Source of the DNA: Gammaproteobacteria bacterium UBA2168
GTDB taxonomy: Bacteria > Pseudomonadota > Gammaproteobacteria > Pseudomonadales > Azotimanducaceae
NCBI GenBank assembly: GCA_002327525.1
Contig: DCWG01000054.1
Span: 1 to 22,774 of the forward strand
Reading direction: 5' to 3'
DNA: 22,774 nt
Below are positions 1 through 7,264 of this stretch, piece after piece (within the stretch, counting starts at the first letter, position 1; each line of letters opens with the position of its first letter). A program made the position numbers and the translations under genes. The notes below the pieces were generated by a model. It worked only from the letters and a program-made list of their open reading frames with translations. It did not search any database and had not been told where the DNA came from.

Positions 1-401
1 TTTTTCGTTTCGCCCGGCTGGGTATCGCCATGCAGGCGGCATCGCAGAATCAATTGGCCGCTTACTATGTCGGGATTCCCGTGAAGCGCATCTATTCGCT
101 GGTGTGGGCGTTGTCCGCGGCTATCGCGGGAGTTGCGGGCATTCTCATGGCGCCGACCAAACTGGTCGACCCGCTCGTGGGATTCATTGGTATCAAGGCG
201 TTTGCGGCCGCTATCGTCGGTGGGTTCGGCAGTCTTCCCGGGGCTGTACTTGGCGGGCTGCTGGTGGGTGTTGCAGAACAGTTCGCCGGGCGCTACCTGC
301 CCTCCGGTTTTTCGGACGTCATGGCGTACGTGTTGTTGCTGGCGATGCTCATCGTGCGTCCCGAGGGGCTGTTCGCCACCATGCAGCGTAAGAAGGTCTG
401 A
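1..401 (+). CDS. livH: Branched-chain amino acid-type ABC transporter permease, LivH family (5' truncated)
   Basis: This is the C-terminal part of an inner-membrane permease of the Liv (HAAT) ABC importer family. The reading frame is open from position 3 to the TGA at 399-401, so the true start lies outside the window. The first visible residues (RFARLGIAMQAASQNQLAAYY) match the cytoplasmic coupling loop of LivH, which normally reads R..R.G.A.RA...N..AA...GI. This is followed by hydrophobic helices, a conserved glycine-rich stretch (AAIVGGFGSLPGAVLGG) and the typical ending IVRPEGLF. LivM starts one base after the stop, with an AGAAGG ribosome binding site inside this gene's end. The substrate cannot be read from the permease: the family carries branched-chain amino acids but also amides, urea and aromatic or aliphatic acids. 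The family assignment is firm. Confidence 0.93.
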   Translation, partial: FRFARLGIAMQAASQNQLAAYYVGIPVKRIYSLVWALSAAIAGVAGILMAPTKLVDPLVGFIGIKAFAAAIVGGFGSLPGAVLGGLLVGVAEQFAGRYLPSGFSDVMAYVLLLAMLIVRPEGLFATMQRKKV

Positions 402-402
402 C

Positions 403-1476
403 ATGCGCTTCATCCGCAAAACCCACTACAACCAGGACATCGATCTGTTCGCCCACAATGGGCAGAGGATCTGGTACGGCCTGCTTGGGTTCGCCGTACT
501 CGCGGCACCGCTGGTGCTCGACCGTTTTTACCTGGGTGAACTGGCGCAGGTGTACATCTTCGCCATCGCCGGTATCGGTCTAATGCTGTTGGTGGGGTAC
601 ACGGGTCTCGTGAGCCTGGGCCATGCGGCATTTCTCGCCATCGGTGCGTACGCGCATGCCTATTTCCTGAATCTCGGCTGGCCGTTTCCCGCGGCACTCG
701 CGGGGGCCACAGTGCTGTCAGGCCTGGTCGGCGGGTTGGTAGGGGTGCCCGCTCTGCGCATGACGGGTATCTATCTTGCAGTGGCGACGCTGGCCTTCGC
801 CGTGATCATCGAGCAGGTGCTCTCGCACTGGGTATCCGTGACCGGTGGTTTCCAGGGTATGCCGGTACCTCGGGCTGAGCTGTTGGCCGATCTCGGGGCG
901 CCGGTGGCGTTCTACTTCCTCTGCCTCCTCGCTCTTGTACTGTCGATGGTGGTGGCCTTGAACATCCTGCGCTCGCCGACCGGGCGCGCGATGGTAGCAG
1001 TGCGAGATTCTGAGACCTCGGCGCGGAGCATGGGTATCAATCTCGCCTACACCAAGACGCTGGCGTTTGCTCTATCCGCAGCCTTCACAGGCCTCGCGGG
1101 TGGCCTGTATTCTCACAAGATTGGTTACCTGGCCCCCGATGGCTTCACCATCATCACATCGATCCAACTGCTTCTCATGGTGGTGGTGGGGGGGCTCGGC
1201 TCGTTGCACGGTGTAATTTTCGGGGCCATCTTCATCGGCCTCCTGCCGCAGGGTATCGCGATGCTTCGCGACGTGATGCCACCGGCGATAGGGCAGATCC
1301 CGGGCCTTGAGCCCGGTGTGTTCGGGATGATCCTGGTGGCGTTCCTCATCTACGAACCACTTGGCATCTACGGGCGCTGGATCAAGATACGGCTCTATTT
1401 CGAGGAGTTTCCGCTCTATCGCCGGGCGACCTACAAGCGTCAAAAAAGCTATCTCAAGACGGAGCGATTGCGATGA
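403..1476 (+). CDS. livM: Branched-chain amino acid-type ABC transporter permease, LivM family
   Basis: Second membrane subunit of the Liv-type importer, 357 residues, which is normal for LivM. The ATG at 403 was chosen because it follows the LivH stop directly and has AGAAGG at 391-396; the open frame extends further upstream, but that part overlaps LivH. The protein has the LivM hallmark near residues 65-85 (GLMLLVGYTGLVSLGHAAFLAIGAY in the full sequence), then several membrane helices. Its coupling loop reads SPTGRAMVAVRDSETSARSMG and is followed by the G-rich segment VVGGLGSLHGVIFGA. A basic, aromatic tail of about 30 residues follows the last helix. The stop overlaps the LivG start (ATGA), a sign of translational coupling. 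It should pair with LivH to form the channel; the substrate is unknown. Confidence 0.94.
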   Translation: MRFIRKTHYNQDIDLFAHNGQRIWYGLLGFAVLAAPLVLDRFYLGELAQVYIFAIAGIGLMLLVGYTGLVSLGHAAFLAIGAYAHAYFLNLGWPFPAALAGATVLSGLVGGLVGVPALRMTGIYLAVATLAFAVIIEQVLSHWVSVTGGFQGMPVPRAELLADLGAPVAFYFLCLLALVLSMVVALNILRSPTGRAMVAVRDSETSARSMGINLAYTKTLAFALSAAFTGLAGGLYSHKIGYLAPDGFTIITSIQLLLMVVVGGLGSLHGVIFGAIFIGLLPQGIAMLRDVMPPAIGQIPGLEPGVFGMILVAFLIYEPLGIYGRWIKIRLYFEEFPLYRRATYKRQKSYLKTERLR

Positions 1477-2231
1477 GTCTGCTGGTGGTGGAGGACATGT
1501 CCGTCAGCTTCGGTGGCGTGAGAGCCGTGCAGGATCTGTCGTTTACGGTCGAGCCGGGTGAGGTGTTCAGCATCGTGGGCCCCAACGGTGCTGGCAAGAC
1601 CACCGTATTCAATCTCATCAGCCGCGTGTACGACGCCGATCACGGCTCGGTGATCTTCGATGGCCACGACATCACCCATCTTCCGGCCCATGCGGTGGCG
1701 AGAAAAGGCATTGCGCGTACCTTTCAGAATACGGAGTTGTTCGAGCAGGAAACGGTGCTGAAGAACCTGTTGATTGGCTGCCATGTCCACCGCCAGACCA
1801 ATCTGGTGCAGGATGTGTTGTTTCTGCCAGCGGTCCGGCGTCAGGAGCTGTCTTTCAGAGTGTCGGTGGAAGCGGTGATCGATCTGTTGGACCTGCAAGC
1901 CTACCGTGATCAGGTGATCGGTAATCTGCCCTATGGCGTACGCAAGATGGTGGAGATTGCGCGAGCACTGTGCCTGCGTCCGAAGCTGTTGCTGCTCGAC
2001 GAACCTTCTTCGGGATTGAACCCCGAGGAGACCGAGGATCTCTCCTTCTGGCTGGAGGATATCAACGAAGAGCTCGGCATCACGGTGGTGATGGTGGAAC
2101 ACGACATGAATCTCGTCGGCGCCGCATCCGATCGGGTGCTGGCCATGGTTGACGGCCACCTCATCACGGTGGGTGTACCGACGGACGTTCAGACCCACCC
2201 GGAGGTGCGGCGTGCCTACCTTGGAGACTGA
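1473..2231 (+). CDS. livG: Liv-type ABC transporter ATP-binding protein, LivG family
   Basis: First ATPase subunit of the importer, 252 residues, located on the cytoplasmic face. Visible motifs are Walker A GPNGAGKTT at residues 36-44, Q-loop glutamine at about 85 (ARTFQN), the LivG-type signature LPYGVRKMVEIARAL starting near 152, Walker B LLLLDEPSSGL near 172, and the switch histidine at 210 (VMVEHDM). LivG proteins have a longer insertion before the signature than LivF, and that insertion is present here (about residues 100-150). The start ATG lies in the four-base overlap with LivM. Its 3' end overlaps the likely GTG start of LivF by 20 bp, with the LivF ribosome binding site inside LivG. 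Classification as LivG rather than LivF rests on the LPYG signature and the order in the operon. Confidence 0.95.
   Translation: MSLLVVEDMSVSFGGVRAVQDLSFTVEPGEVFSIVGPNGAGKTTVFNLISRVYDADHGSVIFDGHDITHLPAHAVARKGIARTFQNTELFEQETVLKNLLIGCHVHRQTNLVQDVLFLPAVRRQELSFRVSVEAVIDLLDLQAYRDQVIGNLPYGVRKMVEIARALCLRPKLLLLDEPSSGLNPEETEDLSFWLEDINEELGITVVMVEHDMNLVGAASDRVLAMVDGHLITVGVPTDVQTHPEVRRAYLGD
2201..2206 (+). promoter_or_regulatory. Ribosome binding site deciding the livF start
   Basis: GGAGGT lies five bases before GTG at 2212, inside the 3' end of livG. This near-perfect Shine-Dalgarno favours GTG 2212 over the farther upstream in-frame ATG at 2149 (which would overlap livG by 83 bp) and over ATG at 2269. 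Confidence 0.7.
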
Positions 2232-3021
2232 TGGCGCGCAGAGCGAACAGGTGGCGCCAGAGTTGCTGATGCTCAGGAATATCGAAACCTATTATGGTCC
2301 GATCATGGCCATCCGCGGCGTGAGTCTGGCAGTGCCAGAAGGCAGCATCGTCTCCTTACTGGGAGCCAACGGAGCTGGTAAGACGACGGTCCTGAAAACC
2401 ATCAGCGGTGCGATGGATCCGCAGAAGGGCAGTGTGCGCTTCGACGGCGCCGATATTCAGGGTCGAGATCCGGACCGGGTGGCGCGGTTGGGTATCGGAC
2501 ACGTGCCTGAGGGCCGCGAGATATTTCCGTTTCTGACGGTGGAGGAAAACCTGCGCATGGGCGCGTTCTCGCGTCGAGACGGTGGGATATCGGCGGACAT
2601 CGAACTGGTGTATGACTATTTTCCGGTACTGCGGGAATTCACCCGTCAACCGGCGCAGGTGCTCTCGGGCGGTCAACAACAGATGCTGGCCATCGGTCGT
2701 GCTCTGATGTCGAATCCGAAACTGATGCTGCTGGACGAGCCTTCTCTTGGTCTCAGCCCGCGCCTAGTGCACGAGATCGCCGAGATCATTACAAGGCTCA
2801 ATGCGCAGCGTGGTCTCACTGTGTTGCTGGTGGAGCAAAACGCGAAGATGGCACTTGATGTGGGTGACTATGGCTATGTGATGGAACTCGGCCGCATCGT
2901 GATGGAGGACACCTGCGAGCGTTTGAGACAGACGACGGATATCCAGGAATTCTATCTCGGCATGAAGGACGCAGGCGTGCGCGGACGGCGACGCTGGAAG
3001 CAGCGGAAGACCTGGCGATGA
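2212..3021 (+). CDS. livF: Liv-type ABC transporter ATP-binding protein, LivF family
   Basis: Second ATPase subunit of the importer, 269 residues from the GTG start. Motifs: Walker A GANGAGKTT at about residues 51-59, the LivF phrase GIGHVPEGREIFPFLTVEENL, ABC signature LSGGQQQ at about 151-157, Walker B LMLLDEP at about 171-177, and LLVEQNAKMAL with glutamine following the switch region, as usual in LivF. It is about 30 residues longer than typical LivF proteins. The extra length is an acidic lead before the ABC domain and a basic C-terminal tail (RGRRRWKQRKTWR). The stop overlaps the start of the acyl-CoA synthetase (ATGA), so the two are probably translationally coupled. The exact start is the only real uncertainty. 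Confidence 0.93.
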   Translation: MPTLETDGAQSEQVAPELLMLRNIETYYGPIMAIRGVSLAVPEGSIVSLLGANGAGKTTVLKTISGAMDPQKGSVRFDGADIQGRDPDRVARLGIGHVPEGREIFPFLTVEENLRMGAFSRRDGGISADIELVYDYFPVLREFTRQPAQVLSGGQQQMLAIGRALMSNPKLMLLDEPSLGLSPRLVHEIAEIITRLNAQRGLTVLLVEQNAKMALDVGDYGYVMELGRIVMEDTCERLRQTTDIQEFYLGMKDAGVRGRRRWKQRKTWR

Positions 3022-4841
3022 GCGAGTCGTATTCGCAGAGCATCGAGGGTTGTAGCACCATCGGAGAGCTATTCTGGAAGCGCGTTACCGAGACCGGTAC
3101 GAAGGTGGCGCTCCGGGAGAAGGATTTGGGCATCTGGAACGAATACTCCTGGTCGCAGTACGGTGCTCAGGCTCGGCTCGTGGGGTTGGGGCTGAAGGCG
3201 CTCGGGTTGAAACGAGGCGATGTGTGCTCCATCGCCGGTGAGGTGTGCCGCGAGTGGTTGTTCGCGGATCTCGGCATTATCTGCGTCGGCGGAGTCACGA
3301 ACGGTGTCTACCCTACCGATTCACCCAATCAGGTCGAGTACCTCATAAACGACAGCGGCACGCGTTTCTACTTCGCCGAGGACGAAGAACAGCTCGATAA
3401 AGTGCTTGAGGTGCGTGAGCGCACACCCACGCTCGAGAAAGTGATCATCTTCGATATGGAGGGCCTGAGAAATTTCTCCGACGATGGATGTATGTGTTTC
3501 TCCGCTCTCCTCGATCTTGGCCGTGCTTATGGAGAGGAACACGCCGGTGTTTGGAATCAGGAGATCGCCGCGGCTGATCCTGAAGATCTGATGATTCTCA
3601 CCTACACATCCGGTACGACCGGGCCACCCAAGGGAGCGATGATCTCCCAGCGCAACATGATGTACATGATGCGGAACATTCAGCAGATCTACGGTATATA
3701 CGAAGACGATGAACAGGTCGGTTTTCTGCCGCTCGCGCACGTCGCCGGTCGAATGTTCTACACCTTCGCGGGGCTCGAGTCGCAATGTGTCGTCAATCTT
3801 GTCGAAGAACCTGAAACCGCTTTTCAGGATCAGCAGGAAATAGCACCCACCATTCACTTCGCGGTGCCGCGTGTGTGGGAGAAGCAGTTTTCCACGATCG
3901 CCATCAAGCTGAAGGAAGGCACCGCACCCGGGCGCTGGGCCTACGCTACGGCACTTGCTCTAGGCGCGAGGCGCGCCGTGTATCGGAAGGCGGCCCAGCG
4001 CGTGCCACTGGGCCTGGAACTGGCCTACCGGGTGTTCGAGCTGGTGGCACTGAAGAACATCCGCGTGCTGCTCGGCATCGACGGTTGCCGCTGGTTGTCC
4101 ACTGCGGCCGCCCCTATCGCGCCCGATCTCATCGACTGGTACTGGGCCCTTGGCCGGCCGATGTATGAGGTGTACGGGCAAACCGAATGCACCGGCCTGG
4201 CCACGGCCAATCTGCCGGGGCAAACCCGCATCGGGAGCGTGGGCAAGGCGACGGATGAGAGCGAGGTGGTTCTGTCGGAGGAGAACGAGATCCTGATCCG
4301 TGGCCCGGGTGTCATTCAGGGATACTGGAACAAACCGGAGAAGAGCGCGGAGACGTTCAGGCAGGGTTGGCTGCACACGGGAGACGTCGGCCGTGTGGAC
4401 GAGGAAGGGTTCATCTACGTGGTGGACCGCATGAAAGACATCATCATCACCGCGGGTGGCAAGAACATCACACCGAGTGAGATCGAAAACCAGCTCAAGT
4501 TCTCGCCCTACATCACCGACGCGGTCGTGGTTGGCGATCGCCGCCCCTTTCTGACCTGCCTGGTGATGATCGATCACGAGAACGTTACCAAGTTCGCCCA
4601 GGACAACGACGTGCCCTTCACCAACTACACCAGCCTCTGTCATACGCGGGCGGTGCAGGATCTGGTGTGGGAGGAGATCGAGGGCGTCAACGCGAAGTTT
4701 GCGCGCGTCGAGACGATCAAGAAGTTTCGCCTGATCGATCAGATGCTGGATCCGGAGGACGACGAACTCACCCCCACACAGAAGCTGAAGCGTAAGGTGG
4801 TCAACGAGAAGTACGCGGATCTTATCGGGGAGATGTACTAG
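3018..4841 (+). CDS. AMP-dependent long-chain-type acyl-CoA synthetase
   Basis: A 607-residue member of the adenylate-forming (ANL) superfamily. It should activate a carboxylic acid to the acyl-AMP and then the acyl-CoA in the cytoplasm. Motifs seen: P-loop TYTSGTTGPPKG at residues 195-206, YGQTE at 386-390, WLHTGDVG near 451-458, the hinge DRMKDIIITAGGKNITPSEIE at about 470-490, and a C-terminal lysine-rich segment (LTPTQKLKRKVV). The architecture resembles the bacterial FAA1/long-chain type rather than short acetyl-CoA synthetases. It is the last gene of the Liv-type operon, overlapping LivF by four bases. CoA ligases joined to Liv transporters often activate the imported acid, so the pair hints at uptake of a fatty or aromatic acid; this is inference. 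The TAG stop overlaps tail-to-tail with the stop of the next gene. Confidence 0.92.
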   Translation: MSESYSQSIEGCSTIGELFWKRVTETGTKVALREKDLGIWNEYSWSQYGAQARLVGLGLKALGLKRGDVCSIAGEVCREWLFADLGIICVGGVTNGVYPTDSPNQVEYLINDSGTRFYFAEDEEQLDKVLEVRERTPTLEKVIIFDMEGLRNFSDDGCMCFSALLDLGRAYGEEHAGVWNQEIAAADPEDLMILTYTSGTTGPPKGAMISQRNMMYMMRNIQQIYGIYEDDEQVGFLPLAHVAGRMFYTFAGLESQCVVNLVEEPETAFQDQQEIAPTIHFAVPRVWEKQFSTIAIKLKEGTAPGRWAYATALALGARRAVYRKAAQRVPLGLELAYRVFELVALKNIRVLLGIDGCRWLSTAAAPIAPDLIDWYWALGRPMYEVYGQTECTGLATANLPGQTRIGSVGKATDESEVVLSEENEILIRGPGVIQGYWNKPEKSAETFRQGWLHTGDVGRVDEEGFIYVVDRMKDIIITAGGKNITPSEIENQLKFSPYITDAVVVGDRRPFLTCLVMIDHENVTKFAQDNDVPFTNYTSLCHTRAVQDLVWEEIEGVNAKFARVETIKKFRLIDQMLDPEDDELTPTQKLKRKVVNEKYADLIGEMY

Positions 4842-5452
4842 TCCGTATCCCGGGCCTTGAGCACCAACTGCTCCAGAACCTCGTAGGGCTGGGCACCGAC
4901 AACGCCGTAGCCACTGGCGACGAACGTTGGTACACCTGTTATGCCATAGGCTCGCGAGACAGCCCAGTCGGAATCTACCTGGTCGCTGTACGTTCGCTGT
5001 TCCAATACCTTGCGGGCTTCGTCGCCGTCGAGTCCAGCGGACTCGGCCAGCGACACGAGCACATCCAACTCGCCGATGTTCAACCCTTCCGCGAAGTAGG
5101 CCCGGTAAAGCACATCGTGCAACGCCCCGCCACCGGGCTGAGTGTCGGCCCAGGAACCGAGTTCCTGGGCCAGGCGGCTGTTATAAGTATGCGTGCGGCG
5201 TCCATATGGTAGGCCTTCCTCGTCCATGAGGGCTTTCATTTGGCTGTACATCTGTTCAAGGTCGATGTCCCTTCCCGCGAATAACTGTTCGAGGCTCGCG
5301 CCATCCTCCGGTGTTTCAGGATGCAGAGGGAAATGCACCCACTTGATCTCGACGTCGTGCTCTGTCTTCAGTTTTTCAATACGCCCGGTACTGAGATAAC
5401 ACCAGGGTCAGATGTAGTCCGTGAAAACCTGGAGTTCGATCCTCTCGTTCAT
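4838..5452 (-). CDS. Candidate selenoprotein: FrnE/DsbA-family thioredoxin-fold oxidoreductase with UPWC active site
   Basis: Reading the minus strand from ATG at 5452 gives 204 residues, the usual size for FrnE-type DsbA proteins, if one in-frame TGA (5410-5408, codon 15) is decoded. The N-terminus reads QVFTDYI-TGA-PWCYL, where the family has the catalytic CPWC. Position 15 is the first, nucleophilic cysteine and would be selenocysteine. C18 is the only cysteine in the protein. The family continues normally: strand WVHFPLHPETPEDG (39-51), helical insertion, and the cis-proline loop GVPTF (173-177). No other stop interrupts the frame. Without readthrough the first usable start is GTG 5338 (residue 39), giving a fragment without an active site. 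A SECIS-like hairpin follows the TGA. The likely role is a thiol/selenol redox reaction in the cytoplasm, as no signal peptide is seen. The alternative is a nonsense mutation or sequence error. Confidence 0.75.
5376..5410 (-). promoter_or_regulatory. Candidate bacterial SECIS element with Sec-type UGA
   Basis: The minus-strand RNA after the UGA (5410-5408) has 13 spacer bases, then UCAGUAC (5394-5388), a loop CGGGC (5387-5383) and GUAUUGA (5382-5376). The seven pairs comprise six Watson-Crick and one G-U. The apical loop starts 21 nt after the UGA and has G as its second base. Both fit what is known of bacterial SECIS elements, which lie inside the coding region just after the UGA with a guanosine early in the loop. 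A short lower helix (GUU with AAC) may extend it. A competing fold pairs CCC-GGU with ACC-GGG closer to the UGA. No folding energy was computed. Confidence 0.55.
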
Positions 5453-5539
5453 TGCTGCCCCCGCCTGGCGCGCCTGTGCCTATCGCCGATGGTAGACATG
5501 CGGGAAAGAAAAAGACAGGCAGCCCCGGCGCCGGGCATA

Positions 5540-5829
5540 TCAGGTGCGCCACTTTTCATAGTCGGGCCAGGTCTGATCGGTTCCCCAGCCCTCCCAGTGC
5601 GTGTGAAGGGCGTTGGCGATTGTGCAGCGAAACGATGCCTCGAATTTGCGTGTACCCTGTCGTGCGCCGGTCGCAGCAACGACGCGTGCACGCACGGTAC
5701 ACCGTCCGGGGCGGTCGTCGCCAGATAGGCGGTAGCGATGTTTGGTTGTGCATAGAGCAGGCGACGGCCGATGGCTGCCGCCTCCGGTCGAGTGGCGACG
5801 AAACCCTCCCATCTTGTTTCAGGACTCAT
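5540..5829 (-). pseudogene. Remnant of a PPOX-like (pyridoxamine 5'-phosphate oxidase-related) protein, internal deletion with frame change
   Basis: Two pieces in different minus-strand frames look like the two ends of one small PPOX-family protein. The N-terminal piece from ATG 5829 (an ATG at 5856 is also possible) reads RPEAAAIGRRLLYA, then TAYLATTAPDGVP, the usual start of the flavin-binding barrel. The C-terminal piece, in another frame, reads RARVVAATGARQG, then FEASFRC, and ends HWEGWGTDQTWPDYEKWRT before TGA at 5540. The join falls near 5690-5700. The middle of the domain, roughly 50-60 residues, is missing, so this is best explained by a deletion that also shifted the frame. Family recognition is from memory of the pattern and is moderate. 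The minus strand is shared with the selenoprotein candidate 87 bp downstream. Confidence 0.55.
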
Positions 5830-5903
5830 AGCCCATCCCATCCGTTTTGAGGACATGGTATCGCTTTTAGTTGTATTGTATTCAGGACCAAGGGAGCAAG
5901 AGC

Positions 5904-7103
5904 ATGGTTGATCTCACACCGTTCGATCCGGGTGCTGTGTATGCGCCGCAGGGGATGAACGACGCGGACCTGCCGGGGGTGTTCATCAGTCCGCAGCGCT
6001 ACGTTCAGGGTGCGGGCGTGCTGGAAAGATCTGGGCGCTATCTGTCGCTAATGGGAGTTAAACGGGGCGGGGTACTGGCGTCCACTCGCGGATTTGGTGC
6101 TGATGCGGGGCGGTTGATCGGCAGTCTGGCCTCAGAAGGTATCGCGACAGTGCAGGCGGTATTCGGTGGTGAATGTTCGACGGATGAGATTACGGCCCGT
6201 GTCGCCGACTTCCAGAGCGAGAAGGTCGATTGCCTGCTCGCCGTTGGTGGCGGTAAGTGCGTGGATGCAGGCAAGGCGATCGCCTGGCGGCTCGGCGTAC
6301 CGGTCGTGATAGTGCCGACGCTAGCGTCGAACGACGCACCGTGCTCAGCATTGTCTGTACTGTATACGCCGCAGGGCATGACCGATGGCATCGAGTTCTA
6401 CCCCGACAGCCCGGCACTCGTGGTCGTGGACACCGATGTGGTTGCGAATGCCTCCGAACGTTATCTGGTGGCCGGGATGGGGGATGCCATGGCAACCTGG
6501 TACGAGGCGCGCGTTTGCCTGGACAACCCCCGGGGCAGAACACCGCTCGGTGCCCGGCCGACGCTCGCTTCCTGCGCATTGGGGGAGATCTGCGCAAAAA
6601 CGCTGTATGAGCAAGGTGAACGGGCGGTAAAGGCGGTTCATGCCGGTGCGGTGGACGAGGCGCTGGAACAGGTCGTGGAAGCCAATACGCTGTTGAGCGG
6701 AATCGGTTTCGAGAGTGGTGGTATTGCAGCGGCGCATAGCGTGGCCCAGAGCTATCCGGCTATCGAGCGCGTGCACGCCAACTATCTGCATGGTGAGATG
6801 GTGGCGATGGGTCTGCTCACGCAGTTGATGATGAACGGCGGTGAGGACGAGGCACTCAAGGCGGCCACTTTTTTCACGAGAGTGGGCCTGCCCGTGCACC
6901 TCGGGCAGCTGTCGCTGGACTCGAGAGGATCCGAGATAGAACTCGTGGCAGAACTGTCCGTGCAGTTCCCGCTAATGCATAACATGCCATTCGAGGTAAC
7001 CCCGGCCGTGGTCCGCGACGGCATAATCGCCGCGCACGAACTCGGCGCGGCGACTGCCCGAAAAGAAGGCGACGAGGCCTACCGAAGGCTGCAGTCGGAA
7101 TAG
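5904..7103 (+). CDS. gldA: Glycerol dehydrogenase-like iron/zinc-dependent alcohol dehydrogenase
   Basis: A 399-residue cytoplasmic oxidoreductase of the group III metal-dependent alcohol dehydrogenases, closest in pattern to glycerol dehydrogenase (glycerol + NAD to dihydroxyacetone + NADH). It shows the nucleotide-binding GGGKCVDAGKA at residues 115-125 and PTLASNDAPCSALSVLYT at 138-155. The three expected metal ligands are present: D194 (GMGD), H278 (AAAHS) and H296 (LHGE), spaced 84 and 18 residues apart, very close to the known GldA spacing. ATG 5904 was chosen because AAGGGAG (5890-5896) lies seven bases before it; an in-frame ATG at 5871 lacks this. The N-terminus is about 20-25 residues longer than classical GldA. 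The substrate could be another small alcohol. It is divergent from the PPOX remnant, with about 75 bp between them. Confidence 0.87.
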   Translation: MVDLTPFDPGAVYAPQGMNDADLPGVFISPQRYVQGAGVLERSGRYLSLMGVKRGGVLASTRGFGADAGRLIGSLASEGIATVQAVFGGECSTDEITARVADFQSEKVDCLLAVGGGKCVDAGKAIAWRLGVPVVIVPTLASNDAPCSALSVLYTPQGMTDGIEFYPDSPALVVVDTDVVANASERYLVAGMGDAMATWYEARVCLDNPRGRTPLGARPTLASCALGEICAKTLYEQGERAVKAVHAGAVDEALEQVVEANTLLSGIGFESGGIAAAHSVAQSYPAIERVHANYLHGEMVAMGLLTQLMMNGGEDEALKAATFFTRVGLPVHLGQLSLDSRGSEIELVAELSVQFPLMHNMPFEVTPAVVRDGIIAAHELGAATARKEGDEAYRRLQSE

Positions 7104-7264
7104 CTGTCCACGTCGGGTCATGTCGTCGCGAGCGTTTAACCTGCCGGAAGCGGTCGTGCTCAGAGCCAGGGCGCGGGACGACCAACGATCTGGCACCGGT
7201 TGGTCGGCGGTCTCCGCATTGGGTCGATCGAGCGGGCTCTCACCGGCGCTGGGTACTGCCCGCG

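Noticed and set aside
1449..2198. Long minus-strand open frame opposite livG (249 residues)
   Set aside because: Antisense to a gene with complete ABC motifs; its composition (His, Gln, Arg rich) is that of a shadow frame in GC-rich DNA.
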